Source of the DNA: Roseateles sp. DAIF2
Lineage (GTDB): Bacteria > Pseudomonadota > Gammaproteobacteria > Burkholderiales > Burkholderiaceae_C
DNA: 64,000 nucleotides
Direction: 5' to 3'
Assembly (NCBI RefSeq): GCF_015624425.1
Contig: NZ_CP049919.1
Span: 3,100,001-3,164,000 of the forward strand
Notes under the pieces: model-generated
Told to the model about the DNA's origin: nothing
Seen by the model: the letters and a program-made list of their open reading frames with translations, nothing else
Databases searched by the model: none
In this document: piece by piece, positions 17,656 through 28,285 of the stretch
Layout of the letters: every line of letters begins with the position of its first letter
Numbering within the stretch: the stretch's first letter is position 1
Program-made: the position numbers and the translations under genes

Positions 17656-18681
17656 ATGTTCGAGACCTCCATCGCCGGCAGCCTGCCGAAACCCGCCTGG
17701 CTGGCTGAAACCAACAAGCTCTGGCCGCAGTGGCGAGCAGAAGGCGATGCGCTGCTTCAGGCCAAGGCCGACGCGACCCTGCTGTGGATCAAGGCCCAGG
17801 AAGATGCCGGCCTGGACATCGTGTGCGATGGTGAGCAGTCGCGCCAGCACTTCGTGCACGGCTTCCTTGAGCAGGTCGAGGGCATCGACTTCGAGAACAA
17901 GGTGAAGATGGGCATCCGCGACAACCGCTACGACGCGATGGTGCCGCAGGTGGTGGCCGCACTGCGCCTGAAGGGCCGCGTGCACGCCTTCGAGGCGCAG
18001 CTCGCCCGTGCGCACACGAAGAAGAAACTGAAGTTCACCTTGCCCGGCCCGATGACCATCGTCGACACCGTGGCGGACCGCTTTTACGGCGACAAGGTGA
18101 AGCTGGCCTTCGCCTTCGCCGAGCTGCTGAACCAGGAGGCGCTGGCGCTGCAGGCGGATGGCGTGGACATCATCCAGTTCGACGAACCGTCCTTCAATGT
18201 CTACATGAAGGACGCTGCCGACTGGGGCGTGCAGGCGCTGGAGCGCGCGGCGCAGGGGCTGACCTGCACGACGGCGGTGCACATCTGCTATGGCTATGGC
18301 ATCAAGGCCAACACCGACTGGAAGAGCACCCTGGGCGACGAGTGGCGCCAGTACGAGGCGGTGTTCCCCGCGCTGGCCAAGAGCCGCATTGACCAGGTGA
18401 GCCTGGAATGCATCCACTCCCATGTGCCACCCGACCTGATGAAGCTGCTGGCCGGCAAGGACGTGATGGTCGGCGTGATCGACGTGGCCAGCGACGTGGT
18501 CGAGACCCCCGAGGAAGTGGCCGATACCATCGGCCGGGCGTTGCAGTTCGTGCCGAAGGAGAGGCTGTTCCCGTGCACGAACTGCGGCCTGGCGCCGATG
18601 GCGCGGGACGTGGCCTTGCGCAAGCTGGAGGCGCTGGCGGCGGGTACGAAGCTGGCAAAGGAGCGGCTCACCACGGTGTGA
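17656..18681 (+). CDS. mesD: MesD-type core methionine synthase (folate- and B12-independent)
   Basis: 341 residues, equivalent to only the C-terminal catalytic barrel of MetE; the folate-binding N-terminal half is absent. Zinc ligands line up with MetE: His and Cys in VHICYGYG, Glu in VSLECIHSH and Cys in CTNCGLAPM. The FDEPSF block binds substrate. Transfers a methyl group to homocysteine; the donor used by MesD is unknown. ATG at 17656 has an AAAGGA site 9 bases upstream; an adjacent TTG (17653) is an alternative. It ends 9 bases from a convergent norR remnant. Confidence 0.92.
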   Translation: MFETSIAGSLPKPAWLAETNKLWPQWRAEGDALLQAKADATLLWIKAQEDAGLDIVCDGEQSRQHFVHGFLEQVEGIDFENKVKMGIRDNRYDAMVPQVVAALRLKGRVHAFEAQLARAHTKKKLKFTLPGPMTIVDTVADRFYGDKVKLAFAFAELLNQEALALQADGVDIIQFDEPSFNVYMKDAADWGVQALERAAQGLTCTTAVHICYGYGIKANTDWKSTLGDEWRQYEAVFPALAKSRIDQVSLECIHSHVPPDLMKLLAGKDVMVGVIDVASDVVETPEEVADTIGRALQFVPKERLFPCTNCGLAPMARDVALRKLEALAAGTKLAKERLTTV

Positions 18682-18689
18682 CAGAGGAA

Positions 18690-19335
18690 TCAGGTAGCGC
18701 GGCGCCTGATGGTGGAGGCTGCGCTCAAGCTGCGCGCCGAGACGACTACCGCCTGAGCCCGCCTCGCGCGCGACCGCGGCCATGCTGCCGTCGTGGCGCG
18801 CCAGCGCGGCCTCGATCCAGCGCCGCTGGAAGGCGTCGGTGGCCTCGCGCAGGGGCAGGCCCGGCGCGGGCACCTCATCCGGCATGGCGGCGGCGCCGAT
18901 TTCGGGCGGGGCTGCCGGGGCCGCGTCCTGCAGCGCCAGGTGGCGCGGCTCGATCGCGATCCAGCGTCCGCCGCGGCCCTGCTCCGCCAGCGCGCGCAGG
19001 GCCGCGCGGCTGATCAGGTGCCCCAGCTCGCGCACATTGCCGGGCCAGGCCTGCGCCAGCAGCGCGGCCGAGGCGGCCGGCGAGAGGCGCAGATTGCACG
19101 CGCCCAGGCGGTGCTGGTTCTCCTCCAGGAAGCTGCAGGCCAGGCTCCGCATATCGCGGCCGCGCTCGCGCAGCGCCGGCACCTGCAGCGGATAGACCGA
19201 CGGGCGGTGGTACAGATCGGCGCGGAAGCGTCCGCGCGCCCCTCCTGGCGCAGCTCGCGATTCGTTGCGGCCAGCACCCGCACGTCGACGCGCAGCAGCC
19301 GGTCGCTGCCCGGGCGCTGCAGCTCGCCGCTCTGC
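18690..19335 (-). pseudogene. norR: norR remnant (C-terminal part of NO-responsive sigma-54 activator)
   Basis: The reverse strand carries the end of a sigma-54 AAA+ activator: SGELQRPGSDRLLRVDVRV and LAATNREL, then in another frame GRFRADLYHRPSVYPLQVP, PALRERGRDMRSLA and AWPGNVRELGHLI, then the Fis-type end ADAFQRRWIEAALARHDGSMAA. The match is to NorR. At least two frameshifts are needed (about 19225 and about 18750). Everything upstream of SGELQ, including the GAF/NO-binding domain, Walker A and GAFTGA loop, is gone; the sequence runs directly into the hmp remnant on the other strand. Non-functional. Confidence 0.78.
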
Positions 19336-19505
19336 TGCTGGCGCGCGAGCCGCCGGAGGATCGCGATATGGACCTGTACCTGCTCGGCCCCAAGCCCTTC
19401 ATGCGTGCGGTCTATGCCAGCGGCCTGGCGTTGGGCGTGCCGCCGGGGCAGCTGCACTACGAGTTCTTCGGCCCGGCCGAGGCCTTGACCGCGCCGGCCG
19501 CCTGA
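19336..19505 (+). pseudogene. hmp: hmp remnant (C-terminal tail of flavohemoprotein)
   Basis: Plus-strand frame ending with TGA at 19503-19505 encodes EDRDMDLYLLGPKPFMRAVY and ALGVPPGQLHYEFFGPAEAL, the extreme C-terminus of the NAD-binding domain of flavohemoglobin (NO dioxygenase). The globin and FAD domains are missing. The fragment abuts the norR fragment, as expected if one deletion removed the 5' halves of two divergently transcribed neighbours. No start codon or promoter remains. Confidence 0.72.
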
Positions 19506-20047
19506 GGCCGTCGCGCAGCCTCTGAGAGTACACGCCACAGCAGCAGCGCCCCGAGCACGCACGCGCCGGCCACCAGGCCGGCGCCGGTCCAGACCTGCTC
19601 GTTCTGCAGGTAGTTGACGCACAGGCGCTGCGGGCTGGACTGGTAGAGCAGGCCGGCGGTGGCCATCATCCAGGCCAGATTGCCGCCGACGAACAGCGCC
19701 ACTCGTGGCTCCAGCCGGCGCCAGCCGCCGGCCATGGCCCAGCCGGCGATCCACCAGCCCAGGTACTTGGCCGCCGCGACCCGGCCGTCCAGCAGGGCCA
19801 GGTCCAGCGCCGCCGGAATCATCCAGAAGGCCGAGACCAACAGCAGCAGGCAGGCGCCCGTCAGGCCGTGCCAGTCCCAGGCCGCGGCCCGATGTGGCCC
19901 GCTCAGGCCGCGCGCCGCCCAGCCGGCCGCGAACAGCAGCGGGAACTCCAGCAGCATGTGCAGCGCCATCGAGCTCTCCAGCCCTTGGCGCAGCGCCGGC
20001 CACAGCAGCAGCAGCGGGCACAGGGCCATCAGCCGCCGGGCGCTCAT
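19457..20047 (-). CDS. Polytopic membrane protein of the cbb3-like/SCO locus
   Basis: 196 residues with about five to six membrane helices (LMALCPLLLLWPAL, MALHMLLEFPLLFAAGWA, GLTGACLLLLVSAFWMIP, YLGWWIAGWAMAGG, VALFVGGNLAWMMATAGLLY and LVAGACVLGALLLWRVL). Histidines near helix 2 (SSMALHMLLEFP) and helix 3 recall CtaG/copper-handling membrane proteins, but no family is certain. ATG at 20047 overlaps the SCO stop (ATGA). Its last 49 bases overlap the hmp remnant on the other strand. Likely an assembly factor for the oxidase encoded upstream. Confidence 0.75.
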   Translation of the reverse strand: MSARRLMALCPLLLLWPALRQGLESSMALHMLLEFPLLFAAGWAARGLSGPHRAAAWDWHGLTGACLLLLVSAFWMIPAALDLALLDGRVAAAKYLGWWIAGWAMAGGWRRLEPRVALFVGGNLAWMMATAGLLYQSSPQRLCVNYLQNEQVWTGAGLVAGACVLGALLLWRVLSEAARRPQAAGAVKASAGPKNS

Positions 20048-20691
20048 CGGCGCACCTCCGCCAGCGCGCGGGCATGGGCCAGCGCCTGCGGCCAGGCCTC
20101 GTAGTCATAGATCGCGCGCAGCCGGCCCCGGCCGTCGATCAGGTGCAGCGCGGCGTTGTGCACGAAGCCGCCTCGGCCGTCCGGGATCGCGATCACGCCC
20201 AGGGCCCGCAGCAAGGCATCGCGCTCGGCCGGGGTGCGCGGCGCGGCGATGCGCCAGCGCGCCGGATCGGCGCGGTAGAGCGCGCCATGGGCCGCCAGCG
20301 CGGCGCGGTCGTCATGCTCGATGTCAAAGGAGATCGACAGCAGCTCCGGCATCGCCGGCCCGTCGAGCAGGGCCTGCATCCGCTGGTACTCGGCGCCCAG
20401 TGCGCGGCAGACGCCGGGGCAGCGGGTGTAGATGAAGTCGACGATGCGGACCGGCCCCGCAGCCTCGGCCGGCCAGGGCCGCAAGACCTGGCCCCGCTCG
20501 TCGCGCAGCGCCAGCCCGGCCGGCACCGCGAGCTCGCCGCGCGCGGCGCGGGCGCGGCGCAGCTCCTCGAAGGTCCAGGCGCCGAAGCCCTCGGTCAGCG
20601 CGGCCGTCGCGGCGAGGAAGCTCGCGGCCAGCAGGGCGCAGAGCAGTAGCGTGCCGGCCAGGCCGCGGTCCGCGGCTGCTTCGCCCTTCAC
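20044..20691 (-). CDS. SCO1/SenC family copper chaperone
   Basis: 215 residues. An N-terminal membrane anchor (GTLLLCALLAASFLAATAAL) is followed by a thioredoxin-fold domain with the copper-binding CxxxC in DFIYTRCPGVCRALG and the partner His in GFVHNAALHLIDGRGRL. SCO proteins deliver copper to heme-copper oxidases and related enzymes. The GTG start at 20691 overlaps the stop of the cytochrome gene. The frame is intact although the catalytic subunit it would serve is broken. Confidence 0.88.
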   Translation of the reverse strand: MKGEAAADRGLAGTLLLCALLAASFLAATAALTEGFGAWTFEELRRARAARGELAVPAGLALRDERGQVLRPWPAEAAGPVRIVDFIYTRCPGVCRALGAEYQRMQALLDGPAMPELLSISFDIEHDDRAALAAHGALYRADPARWRIAAPRTPAERDALLRALGVIAIPDGRGGFVHNAALHLIDGRGRLRAIYDYEAWPQALAHARALAEVRR

Positions 20692-21281
20692 TGCAGCAGC
20701 GCCTTCAGCTCCGCGTCGCCCTTCCACGGGGCCTGGCGGTCCTTGCTGGCCGCGCGTTCGCGCGCCACCGCGGCGGTCTCGATCGCCGCTGCCTCGTTGC
20801 CCCATTGCTTGCGGATATGGCTGGCCACCGCGGCCAGCTCGGCGTCGGCCAGCTGCGCGCCGAAGGCCGGCATCGCGCCCTTGTAGACCTGGCCCTTGAC
20901 GGTCAGTTCGCCCTCGGCGCCATGCAGCAGGATCTGCAGCAGCGCCCGCTCCGCGCCCAGCACCCATTCGGAGCCGGCCAGCGGCGGGAACACGCCGGGC
21001 AGGCCGGCGCCGCTGGCCTGGTGGCAGGCCACGCAGCGCGCCGCATAGATCGCGGCGCCGTCGGCGGCCGCGCCGGCCGCGGGGCCGGGCTTGGCGCGCA
21101 GGTCGTCGAGCGTGCGCACATCGCCGTGGCGCGCGTCGGTCAGCGGCCCGGCGTCCAGGATGTACCAGACGCCCCAGAGCGCCAGCAGGCCGGCGATGGC
21201 CAGCACCCACAGCGGGATCGGCCGGCCGAGCTCATGCGGGTCTGGGTGCTCGCGGCCCTGGGGATCGCTGCGTCGGTTCAT
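20688..21281 (-). CDS. Membrane-anchored c-type cytochrome
   Basis: 197 residues. One N-terminal membrane helix (IPLWVLAIAGLLALWGVWYI) anchors a periplasmic class I cytochrome c domain with heme motif CVACH and axial Met in YKGAMPAFGAQLAD. A charged C-terminal extension of about 30 residues follows. It is likely the electron-entry subunit (CcoP-like role) of the adjacent heme-copper oxidase. It starts 10 bases after the CcoO-like gene and overlaps the SCO gene. Confidence 0.88.
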   Translation of the reverse strand: MNRRSDPQGREHPDPHELGRPIPLWVLAIAGLLALWGVWYILDAGPLTDARHGDVRTLDDLRAKPGPAAGAAADGAAIYAARCVACHQASGAGLPGVFPPLAGSEWVLGAERALLQILLHGAEGELTVKGQVYKGAMPAFGAQLADAELAAVASHIRKQWGNEAAAIETAAVARERAASKDRQAPWKGDAELKALLQ

Positions 21282-21291
21282 CCCATGCTCC

Positions 21292-21900
21292 TCAGGGGGC
21301 GGCGCCGCTGGCGGCCTTGGCCGGCAGCACCGGGTAGCTGCGGTTCAACGCCAGCAGGTACTTGACCAGGTCCTCGGCCGCCGGCCGCGCGACGACGACC
21401 TTGCCGCCGCGCGGCTCGTAGGGCGGCGGCAGGTTGATCATGCGCTCGCCGGGATCGGCCTTGTCCTTGATCTCGAACAGGAAGGGGTAGGCCGGCATGA
21501 TGCTGCCCGGCACATAGGCGCGCGGCTGGTAGAGATGGCCGAAATGCCAGTCGGCGCTGGGCTGGCGCACGCCGATGTTCATCAGGTCCGGGCCGGTGCG
21601 CATGCTGCCCAGCAGATGCGGGCGGTCGTAGTAGTAGTCGGCCGCGACGGTGGCGCGGCCCCAGCCGCGCTCGGCATCGGCGGGGGTCTGGGCGCGGTCG
21701 CGCGGCTGCTGGGTGTGGCAGTAGACGCAGCCCTGGCGGATGTACTCGGCGCGCCCGCGCAGCTCGGCCGAGCTGTAGGGCTTGAGGCCGGGCGCCGGTT
21801 TGACATCCTTCAGCTGCAGATAGGGCAGCACGACCAGCGCGCTGGTGGCCACGCCCAGCATCACCATGCCGCCGGCGACGAGCTTGACTTCGCTGTCCAT
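21292..21900 (-). CDS. cbb3-type oxidase subunit II-like monoheme cytochrome (FixO/CcoO)
   Basis: 202 residues. N-terminal membrane helix (LVAGGMVMLGVATSALVVLPY), then the FixO domain: AEYIRQGCVYCHTQQPRD with CVYCH heme site, WGRATVAADYYYDRPHLLGSMRTGPDLMNIG, and RAYVPGSIMPAYPFLFE carrying the axial Met. All key residues are present. It follows the broken catalytic subunit by 4 bases. Whether the enzyme reduces oxygen or NO cannot be told, but adjoining norR and hmp remnants point to an NO context. Confidence 0.88.
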   Translation of the reverse strand: MDSEVKLVAGGMVMLGVATSALVVLPYLQLKDVKPAPGLKPYSSAELRGRAEYIRQGCVYCHTQQPRDRAQTPADAERGWGRATVAADYYYDRPHLLGSMRTGPDLMNIGVRQPSADWHFGHLYQPRAYVPGSIMPAYPFLFEIKDKADPGERMINLPPPYEPRGGKVVVARPAAEDLVKYLLALNRSYPVLPAKAASGAAP

Positions 21901-21904
21901 GCGC

Positions 21905-23208
21905 TCATTTCTCCTGGGTGGCGAGGTGGAAGAGGGCGGGGCGGTGCCGCGTCGGCCCCAGGTTCAGGATCAGCGCGGCGAAATGAAAGGCGAACACGAG
22001 ATGGGCCAGGGTCATCAGCGCGCCGCCCACGCTGCGGCCCTTCAGCCAGGGGAGCGTCAGGGTCACCGAGTCCATGAAGGGGCGCGCCGCGTCCAGCATC
22101 GCGACGCCCTGCAGCCAGCCGCCGATCGTCATCGTGATGAAGTAGATCGAGATGCCGATGGCGGCCAGCCAGAAATGCACCAGGATCAGGCGGGGGTAGG
22201 GCCATTCGCGCTCGACCACGCGCGGCATCACGAAGTAGATGCCGCCGAAGAAGGCCATGCTGACGAAGCCGTAGAGGCCCAGATGCGCATGGCCCACCGT
22301 GTAGTGGGTGAAATGGGTGACGGTGTTGACGCTGCGCAGCGCCTCGAAGGAGCCCTGGGCCGAGGAGGCCACATACATCGCGCCGGCGAAGGCCACGAAG
22401 CGCAGGGTGGGCGAGTGGATCAGCGCCCGGTAGCGCCCCTGCAGGGTCAGCGCGCCGTTGACGCCGAAGGCGATCACCGGCACCAGCATCATCATGCTCT
22501 GCACGATCGACAGGGTGATCAGCCAATGCGGCACCGGCCCGCCGATCAGGTGGTGGCCGCCGACCTGGCCGTAGAAGAAGGCCAGGGTCCAGAAGCCCAA
22601 GAGCGAGAGGTTGTAGGACTGGATCGGCCGGCCCAGCACCTTGGGCATGAAGTAGTAGATGGTCGCCAGCGCCAGCGGGGTGTAGAACAGGCCCAGCGCG
22701 TTGTGGCCGTACCACCAGTTCATCGTCGCCTGCTCGACGCCGAAATGCAGGTTCGGCACCTTGGCCACCAGGTAGAGCACCGGGAACCAGAACAGCGCCG
22801 CGCCCATGTACCAGACCTGAGCCATTCGTACTGGGTCAGCCAGTCCGGCTCGTGCAGCTTGATCGAGGCGGTCAGGCCGGCGGCCGAGGCCACCAGCAGC
22901 CACACGACCGCGCTGAGCAAGAACACGAACACGACGACGGCGCTGGAACGGTCGGCCGCGCCGCGCGCGCTCAGCTCGTCGGGCTCGGGTGGTATCGCTG
23001 CTGCCTCGCCGGCGCTGGCCTGCAGGGCCTGTTGCGCCGCGCCGCTGGCCGCCGGGTCGTCGACCCGGCCCAGCTCGGCGGGCTCGAAGATCACCTCGGC
23101 GCCCTCGGCCTCGCGCTCGAACAGCCCCTGGCGCATCGACCAGATGAAAAAGGCCAGGGCCACCACCGACAGGATGAACGCGGACAACAGGATCGTGACG
23201 GGATCCAT
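21905..23208 (-). pseudogene. ccoN: cbb3-like heme-copper oxidase catalytic subunit, internal deletion and frameshift
   Basis: The ATG at 23208 (GAGGAGG site upstream) opens a frame with a CcoS-like N-terminal helix, a linker and the first CcoN helix, ending at KLHEPDWLTQYEW. At about 22825 the sequence jumps, in a different frame, to VWYMGAALFWFPVLYLVAK and continues as the normal C-terminal half: WWYGHNALGL, GQVGGHHLIGGPVPHW and HYTVGHAHLGLYG supply Cu and heme ligands. The segment in between, roughly 130-150 residues in relatives including the first heme-ligand His, is missing. No single protein can be made, so the enzyme should be inactive. Confidence 0.8.
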
Positions 23209-23392
23209 CGGTGCCTCCTCATGCCGCCGGCGCGGGCGGGGTGTCCGATTGGAACCACGGCGGCCGCCTGCTGTCAACGCGGCGCCGAGATTCGCCCGCG
23301 GGGCGGGGCCGCTGCCGCACAATGCGCGGGCACTCCCGAGTGCCCAGCAAAAAATCGTGACAGCCATAAGAAACAACGAGGAGATTCGACCG

Positions 23393-24376
23393 ATGGTCCA
23401 ACGCCGACAATTCGTCCTGCCGCTGCTGGCCGCCCCCGCGCTGCTGCTGGCGCCCGCCCTGCAGGCCCAGGAGGGCAGCTATCCCAACAAGCCGATCAAG
23501 CTGCTGGTCGGCTTCCCGCCCGGTGGCGGCATCGACTTCGCGGCCCGCACCATCCAGCCCGCGCTGGAGAAGGCGCTGGGCCAGCCGGTGGTGATCGAGA
23601 ACAAGCCCGGCGTCGGCGGCGTGCTGGCCGCCACCGAGCTGTCGCGCCAGGCGCCGGACGGCTACACGGTGCTGCTGGCCAACACCGGGCCGTTCGCGAT
23701 CGCGCCCTATCTGCAGCCCAAGATGCCCTACCAGCCGCTGAAGCAGTTCAGCTATATCGGCCAGATCGCCGAGGGCGGCTATATCGCGGTGACGCGACCC
23801 GACCATTCGGCCAAGGACCTGAAGCAGTTCGTCGCCTGGGTCAAGGCGAATCCGGGCCAGGCCAACTACGCCTCCGGCGGCAATGGCTCGTCGACCCACA
23901 TGAACGGCGAGCTGCTGAACCAGGTGGCCGGCATCGACATGATGCATGTGCCCTACAAGGGCAGCGCGCCGGCCGTGCAGGACCTGCTGGGCGGCCAGGT
24001 GCAGCTGCTGATCGATGCCGGCACGGTGCTGCTGCCGCAGGTGAAGAGCGGCCGGCTGAAGGCGCTGGCCGTCACCGGCGCCGCCCGCGACCCGAACCTG
24101 CCCGAGGTGCCGACCGCGCGCGAGCTGGGCTTCAACGGCATGGAGGCGGTCGGCTTCCAGGGCCTGGTGGCGCCGGTCGGCCTGCCCAAGCCGGTGCTGG
24201 ACCGCCTGTCCACCGAGCTGGCCAAGGTGCTGGCCCAGCCCGAGATCCGCGCCAAGTTCGCCGCGGCCGGCTCGGAGGTGCAGTCGCGCGGGCCCGAGGC
24301 CTTCGCCGCCTTCGTCAAGGCCGACAACGAGAAGTGGTCGACCCTGATCAAGAAGCGCGGCATCAAGCTGGACTGA
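23393..24376 (+). CDS. Bug-family tripartite tricarboxylate transporter substrate-binding protein
   Basis: 327 residues. Signal peptide (RRQFVLPLLAAPALLLAPALQAQ), then the TctC/Bug domain: YPNKPIKLLVGFPPGGGIDFAART, GKALGQPVVIENKPG-type block, YASGGNGSSTHMNGELLNQVAGIDMMHVPYKG and DLLGGQVQLLIDAG. Such periplasmic proteins bind carboxylates for TctAB-type or other uptake, and are massively amplified in Burkholderiales; most, like this one, have no adjacent TctAB genes. Ligand unknown. ATG 23393 has a GAGGAG site about 9 bases upstream. Confidence 0.93.
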   Translation: MVQRRQFVLPLLAAPALLLAPALQAQEGSYPNKPIKLLVGFPPGGGIDFAARTIQPALEKALGQPVVIENKPGVGGVLAATELSRQAPDGYTVLLANTGPFAIAPYLQPKMPYQPLKQFSYIGQIAEGGYIAVTRPDHSAKDLKQFVAWVKANPGQANYASGGNGSSTHMNGELLNQVAGIDMMHVPYKGSAPAVQDLLGGQVQLLIDAGTVLLPQVKSGRLKALAVTGAARDPNLPEVPTARELGFNGMEAVGFQGLVAPVGLPKPVLDRLSTELAKVLAQPEIRAKFAAAGSEVQSRGPEAFAAFVKADNEKWSTLIKKRGIKLD

Positions 24377-24403
24377 GCCAGGCGCTCAAGCCGCCAAAGG
24401 GAA

Positions 24404-24428
24404 GGGCGGTCGCCTCCCGGCGCCGCCC
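24404..24428. terminator. Candidate hairpin between convergent Bug and fusA genes
   Basis: GGGCGG (24404-24409) pairs with CCGCCC (24423-24428) across a 13-base loop, followed by a short T-rich stretch on the plus strand. It lies in the 69-base gap between two convergent genes and could end both transcripts. The T-run is weak. Confidence 0.35.
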
Positions 24429-24445
24429 TGTCTTGCTACTCCGTC

Positions 24446-26548
<2,103 letters not shown>

Positions 26549-26943
26549 GATGTCGTCACTCCGTAAATTTGAACGCCCAGATCTCCGGGCCACCGGCCAG
26601 CATAAGGCCGTAATGAGACAGTAGGCGGACATGGGGCCATTGGTGGCGGAAGCAAGGGCTCGGCAGGAATCAATATTTAATCGACAATGTGTATTATGTA
26701 AAACTTCAATTGGGAGGTTGATTCGGCGTGCGATGGCCGCGTTAGCCCTGCAGTCCGGCGACAAGAATGTCTGTGCCATTTCATAGGAAAGCTGCGACGC
26801 AAATGTGCAACCGGCGAGAAATCCGGCAAGTTATTGATTTCCGTCGTACGACAAGAGTTGGTGGTCTTCGTTGACGGAACTGTTCAACCTAGAACGGCTT
26901 AAAGCCGATGCCAGATCTTGAAACGAACCCGGCAGCGGCACTG

Positions 26944-26978
26944 CAAAAAAAGAAAAAGCGCCCTACGGGGCGCTTCTC
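26944..26978 (-). terminator. Strong rho-independent terminator (minus strand)
   Basis: The hairpin AGCGCCC-TAC-GGGGCGCT at about 26957-26974 is followed, on the minus strand, by TTTTTCTTTTTTT. It is an excellent terminator for leftward transcription and lies downstream of the Tn7-like operon and the small membrane ORF, marking the probable end of that transcription unit. Confidence 0.75.
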
Positions 26979-27118
26979 GGAATTGGCGGGGGCTGAGGCC
27001 CTCTTTGGACCTAAGCCAACCTAGACAGGTCTCGTGACTTCCCTGCAGCCGTCCAGTGCGCATACCCCCAGGAACCTCGCGCCTTTTTTTTGATTGCTTT
27101 TCAGCTTGAAAGTCAATT

Positions 27119-27370
27119 TCACTTCCCCCCCTTCCTGTGATTCGATATCTCCAGGGAGATATCGAAAAGCACGAACAAGGAGGCAAGCGTCACTAGACAG
27201 CCAGTGAGGAAGTCTCCGAACACTGCCGTGGCCGACACGGCACCGAAGACGGAACTGCAAATGATTTTAGCGCCGCGCCGACAGCGCGGATTGGTCTTGC
27301 GGCGCAACCCGCCTGCCGTATGAGTAGAGTAGCAGCGGCAGATGTCCATGAGATCCTCGCTCCAGGCCAT
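27119..27370 (-). CDS. Possible small membrane protein at the end of the Tn7-like operon
   Basis: 83 residues from an ATG at 27370. A basic, Cys-containing N-terminal half (HTAGGLRRKTNPRCRRG) precedes a membrane helix (SSVFGAVSATAVFGDFLTGCLVTLASLFVLFDI) and a basic tail (SNHRKGGK). It lies 75 bases after the HNH-like gene on the same strand and before a strong terminator, so it may be the last gene of the operon. A perfect inverted repeat (27141-27166) falls within its 3' end, so the reading may instead be fortuitous. No known family. Confidence 0.3.
   Translation of the reverse strand: MAWSEDLMDICRCYSTHTAGGLRRKTNPRCRRGAKIICSSVFGAVSATAVFGDFLTGCLVTLASLFVLFDISLEISNHRKGGK
27141..27166. repeat. 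Perfect 12-bp inverted repeat with 2-base spacer
   Basis: TTCGATATCTCC (27141-27152) and GGAGATATCGAA (27155-27166) are exact reverse complements separated by AG. Perfect 26-base dyads are rare by chance. It could be a protein-binding operator or an end-proximal site of the mobile element; it lacks a following T-run, so is not a standard terminator. Confidence 0.6.
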
Positions 27371-27444
27371 GCAGCGCTGTTGCACTACAGCGGCCTGGCG
27401 CTGTCCAGGGTTGGGCTCCTGCAGGCGCTCCAGCTGGCAGCGTC

Positions 27445-28233
27445 TCACGTGGCTTTGCCGGGCAGCCCGACAACCACCTGGTATAGCGGCAGGTGTGGGA
27501 GGGCCATCATGGAGATGTCGGCAATCAGGTAAGTGGTGCCCGAGACGTCGATCTCACGAAGCGCAACGGGTGTCTTCAGCTGGCTACGCCTGGGTTCAAA
27601 ACCGCCGACCCAGTACGTGCAACTTCCCTCGTCCCTGACGATCAGCGGTAACAGCAAAGGCACGAACTCAGCACCACCCAGCTCGTACCAGGCGAACGCA
27701 TGGGCAGTCTTGGCGAGCACGCGTGCCACATCGCGCGCATTCATGCCAGGCGAGTGCCACAAGATCTCCTTCCAACCAAGCGACCTCATGACACGCGAAC
27801 TCTGGTCGGTGTCCAGGTTGGTTTCCATGCCGACCGTTGCTTCCTCTTCTGGCGAACGGCCTGCCAGCAAGCCCGGCACAGGGAACGTAGAAGCAATCGG
27901 CATACGCGGCGTCTGCGACCTTGGCACCTGGGTGGACACCTCTTCCCCGGCGTGATTCACACCGCAAGCCCTGACGCGCTCTGCGAGAAAGTCAGCGCGC
28001 TGCTTCGAGCGTCGCGTTGCCACACCATCTATGGCGCGCTGGAATCCGTAGGTACCACGGGCGACCCGACGCTCCAGTTCTGACGTGATCTGCGCGTGTT
28101 CTGGGCAACTCGCCCGGTGCAGTACCTGCTTCCCGCCCAGAGCGAGGGCAAGCACGTGCTCCTTTGAAAGATAGCAGCCCTTCGCACCGCAGTAGATGCA
28201 CTGATCGGCAGCGCGGACCGTTGAACCATTCAT
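27445..28233 (-). CDS. Zn-binding HNH-like protein of the Tn7-like element
   Basis: 262 residues from ATG 28233. Near the N-terminus, DQCIYCGAKGCYLSKEHVLALALGGKQ followed by ASCPEH resembles the CxxC...EH...C layout of HNH-type nucleases or Zn-finger proteins; whether the catalytic HNH residues are complete is unclear. The remainder (GWKEILWHSPGMNARDVARVLAKTAHAFAWYELG and the C-terminal strands) is unfamiliar. It follows the integrase-like gene by 52 bases and closes the transposition gene operon. A longer start at 28314 would overlap that gene. Confidence 0.6.
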   Translation of the reverse strand: MNGSTVRAADQCIYCGAKGCYLSKEHVLALALGGKQVLHRASCPEHAQITSELERRVARGTYGFQRAIDGVATRRSKQRADFLAERVRACGVNHAGEEVSTQVPRSQTPRMPIASTFPVPGLLAGRSPEEEATVGMETNLDTDQSSRVMRSLGWKEILWHSPGMNARDVARVLAKTAHAFAWYELGGAEFVPLLLPLIVRDEGSCTYWVGGFEPRRSQLKTPVALREIDVSGTTYLIADISMMALPHLPLYQVVVGLPGKAT

Positions 28234-28285
28234 GTCGGAGTTCGTACGGAAAGAATTGAAAAGGGGCTTCGATGTCCGGGCGGCC

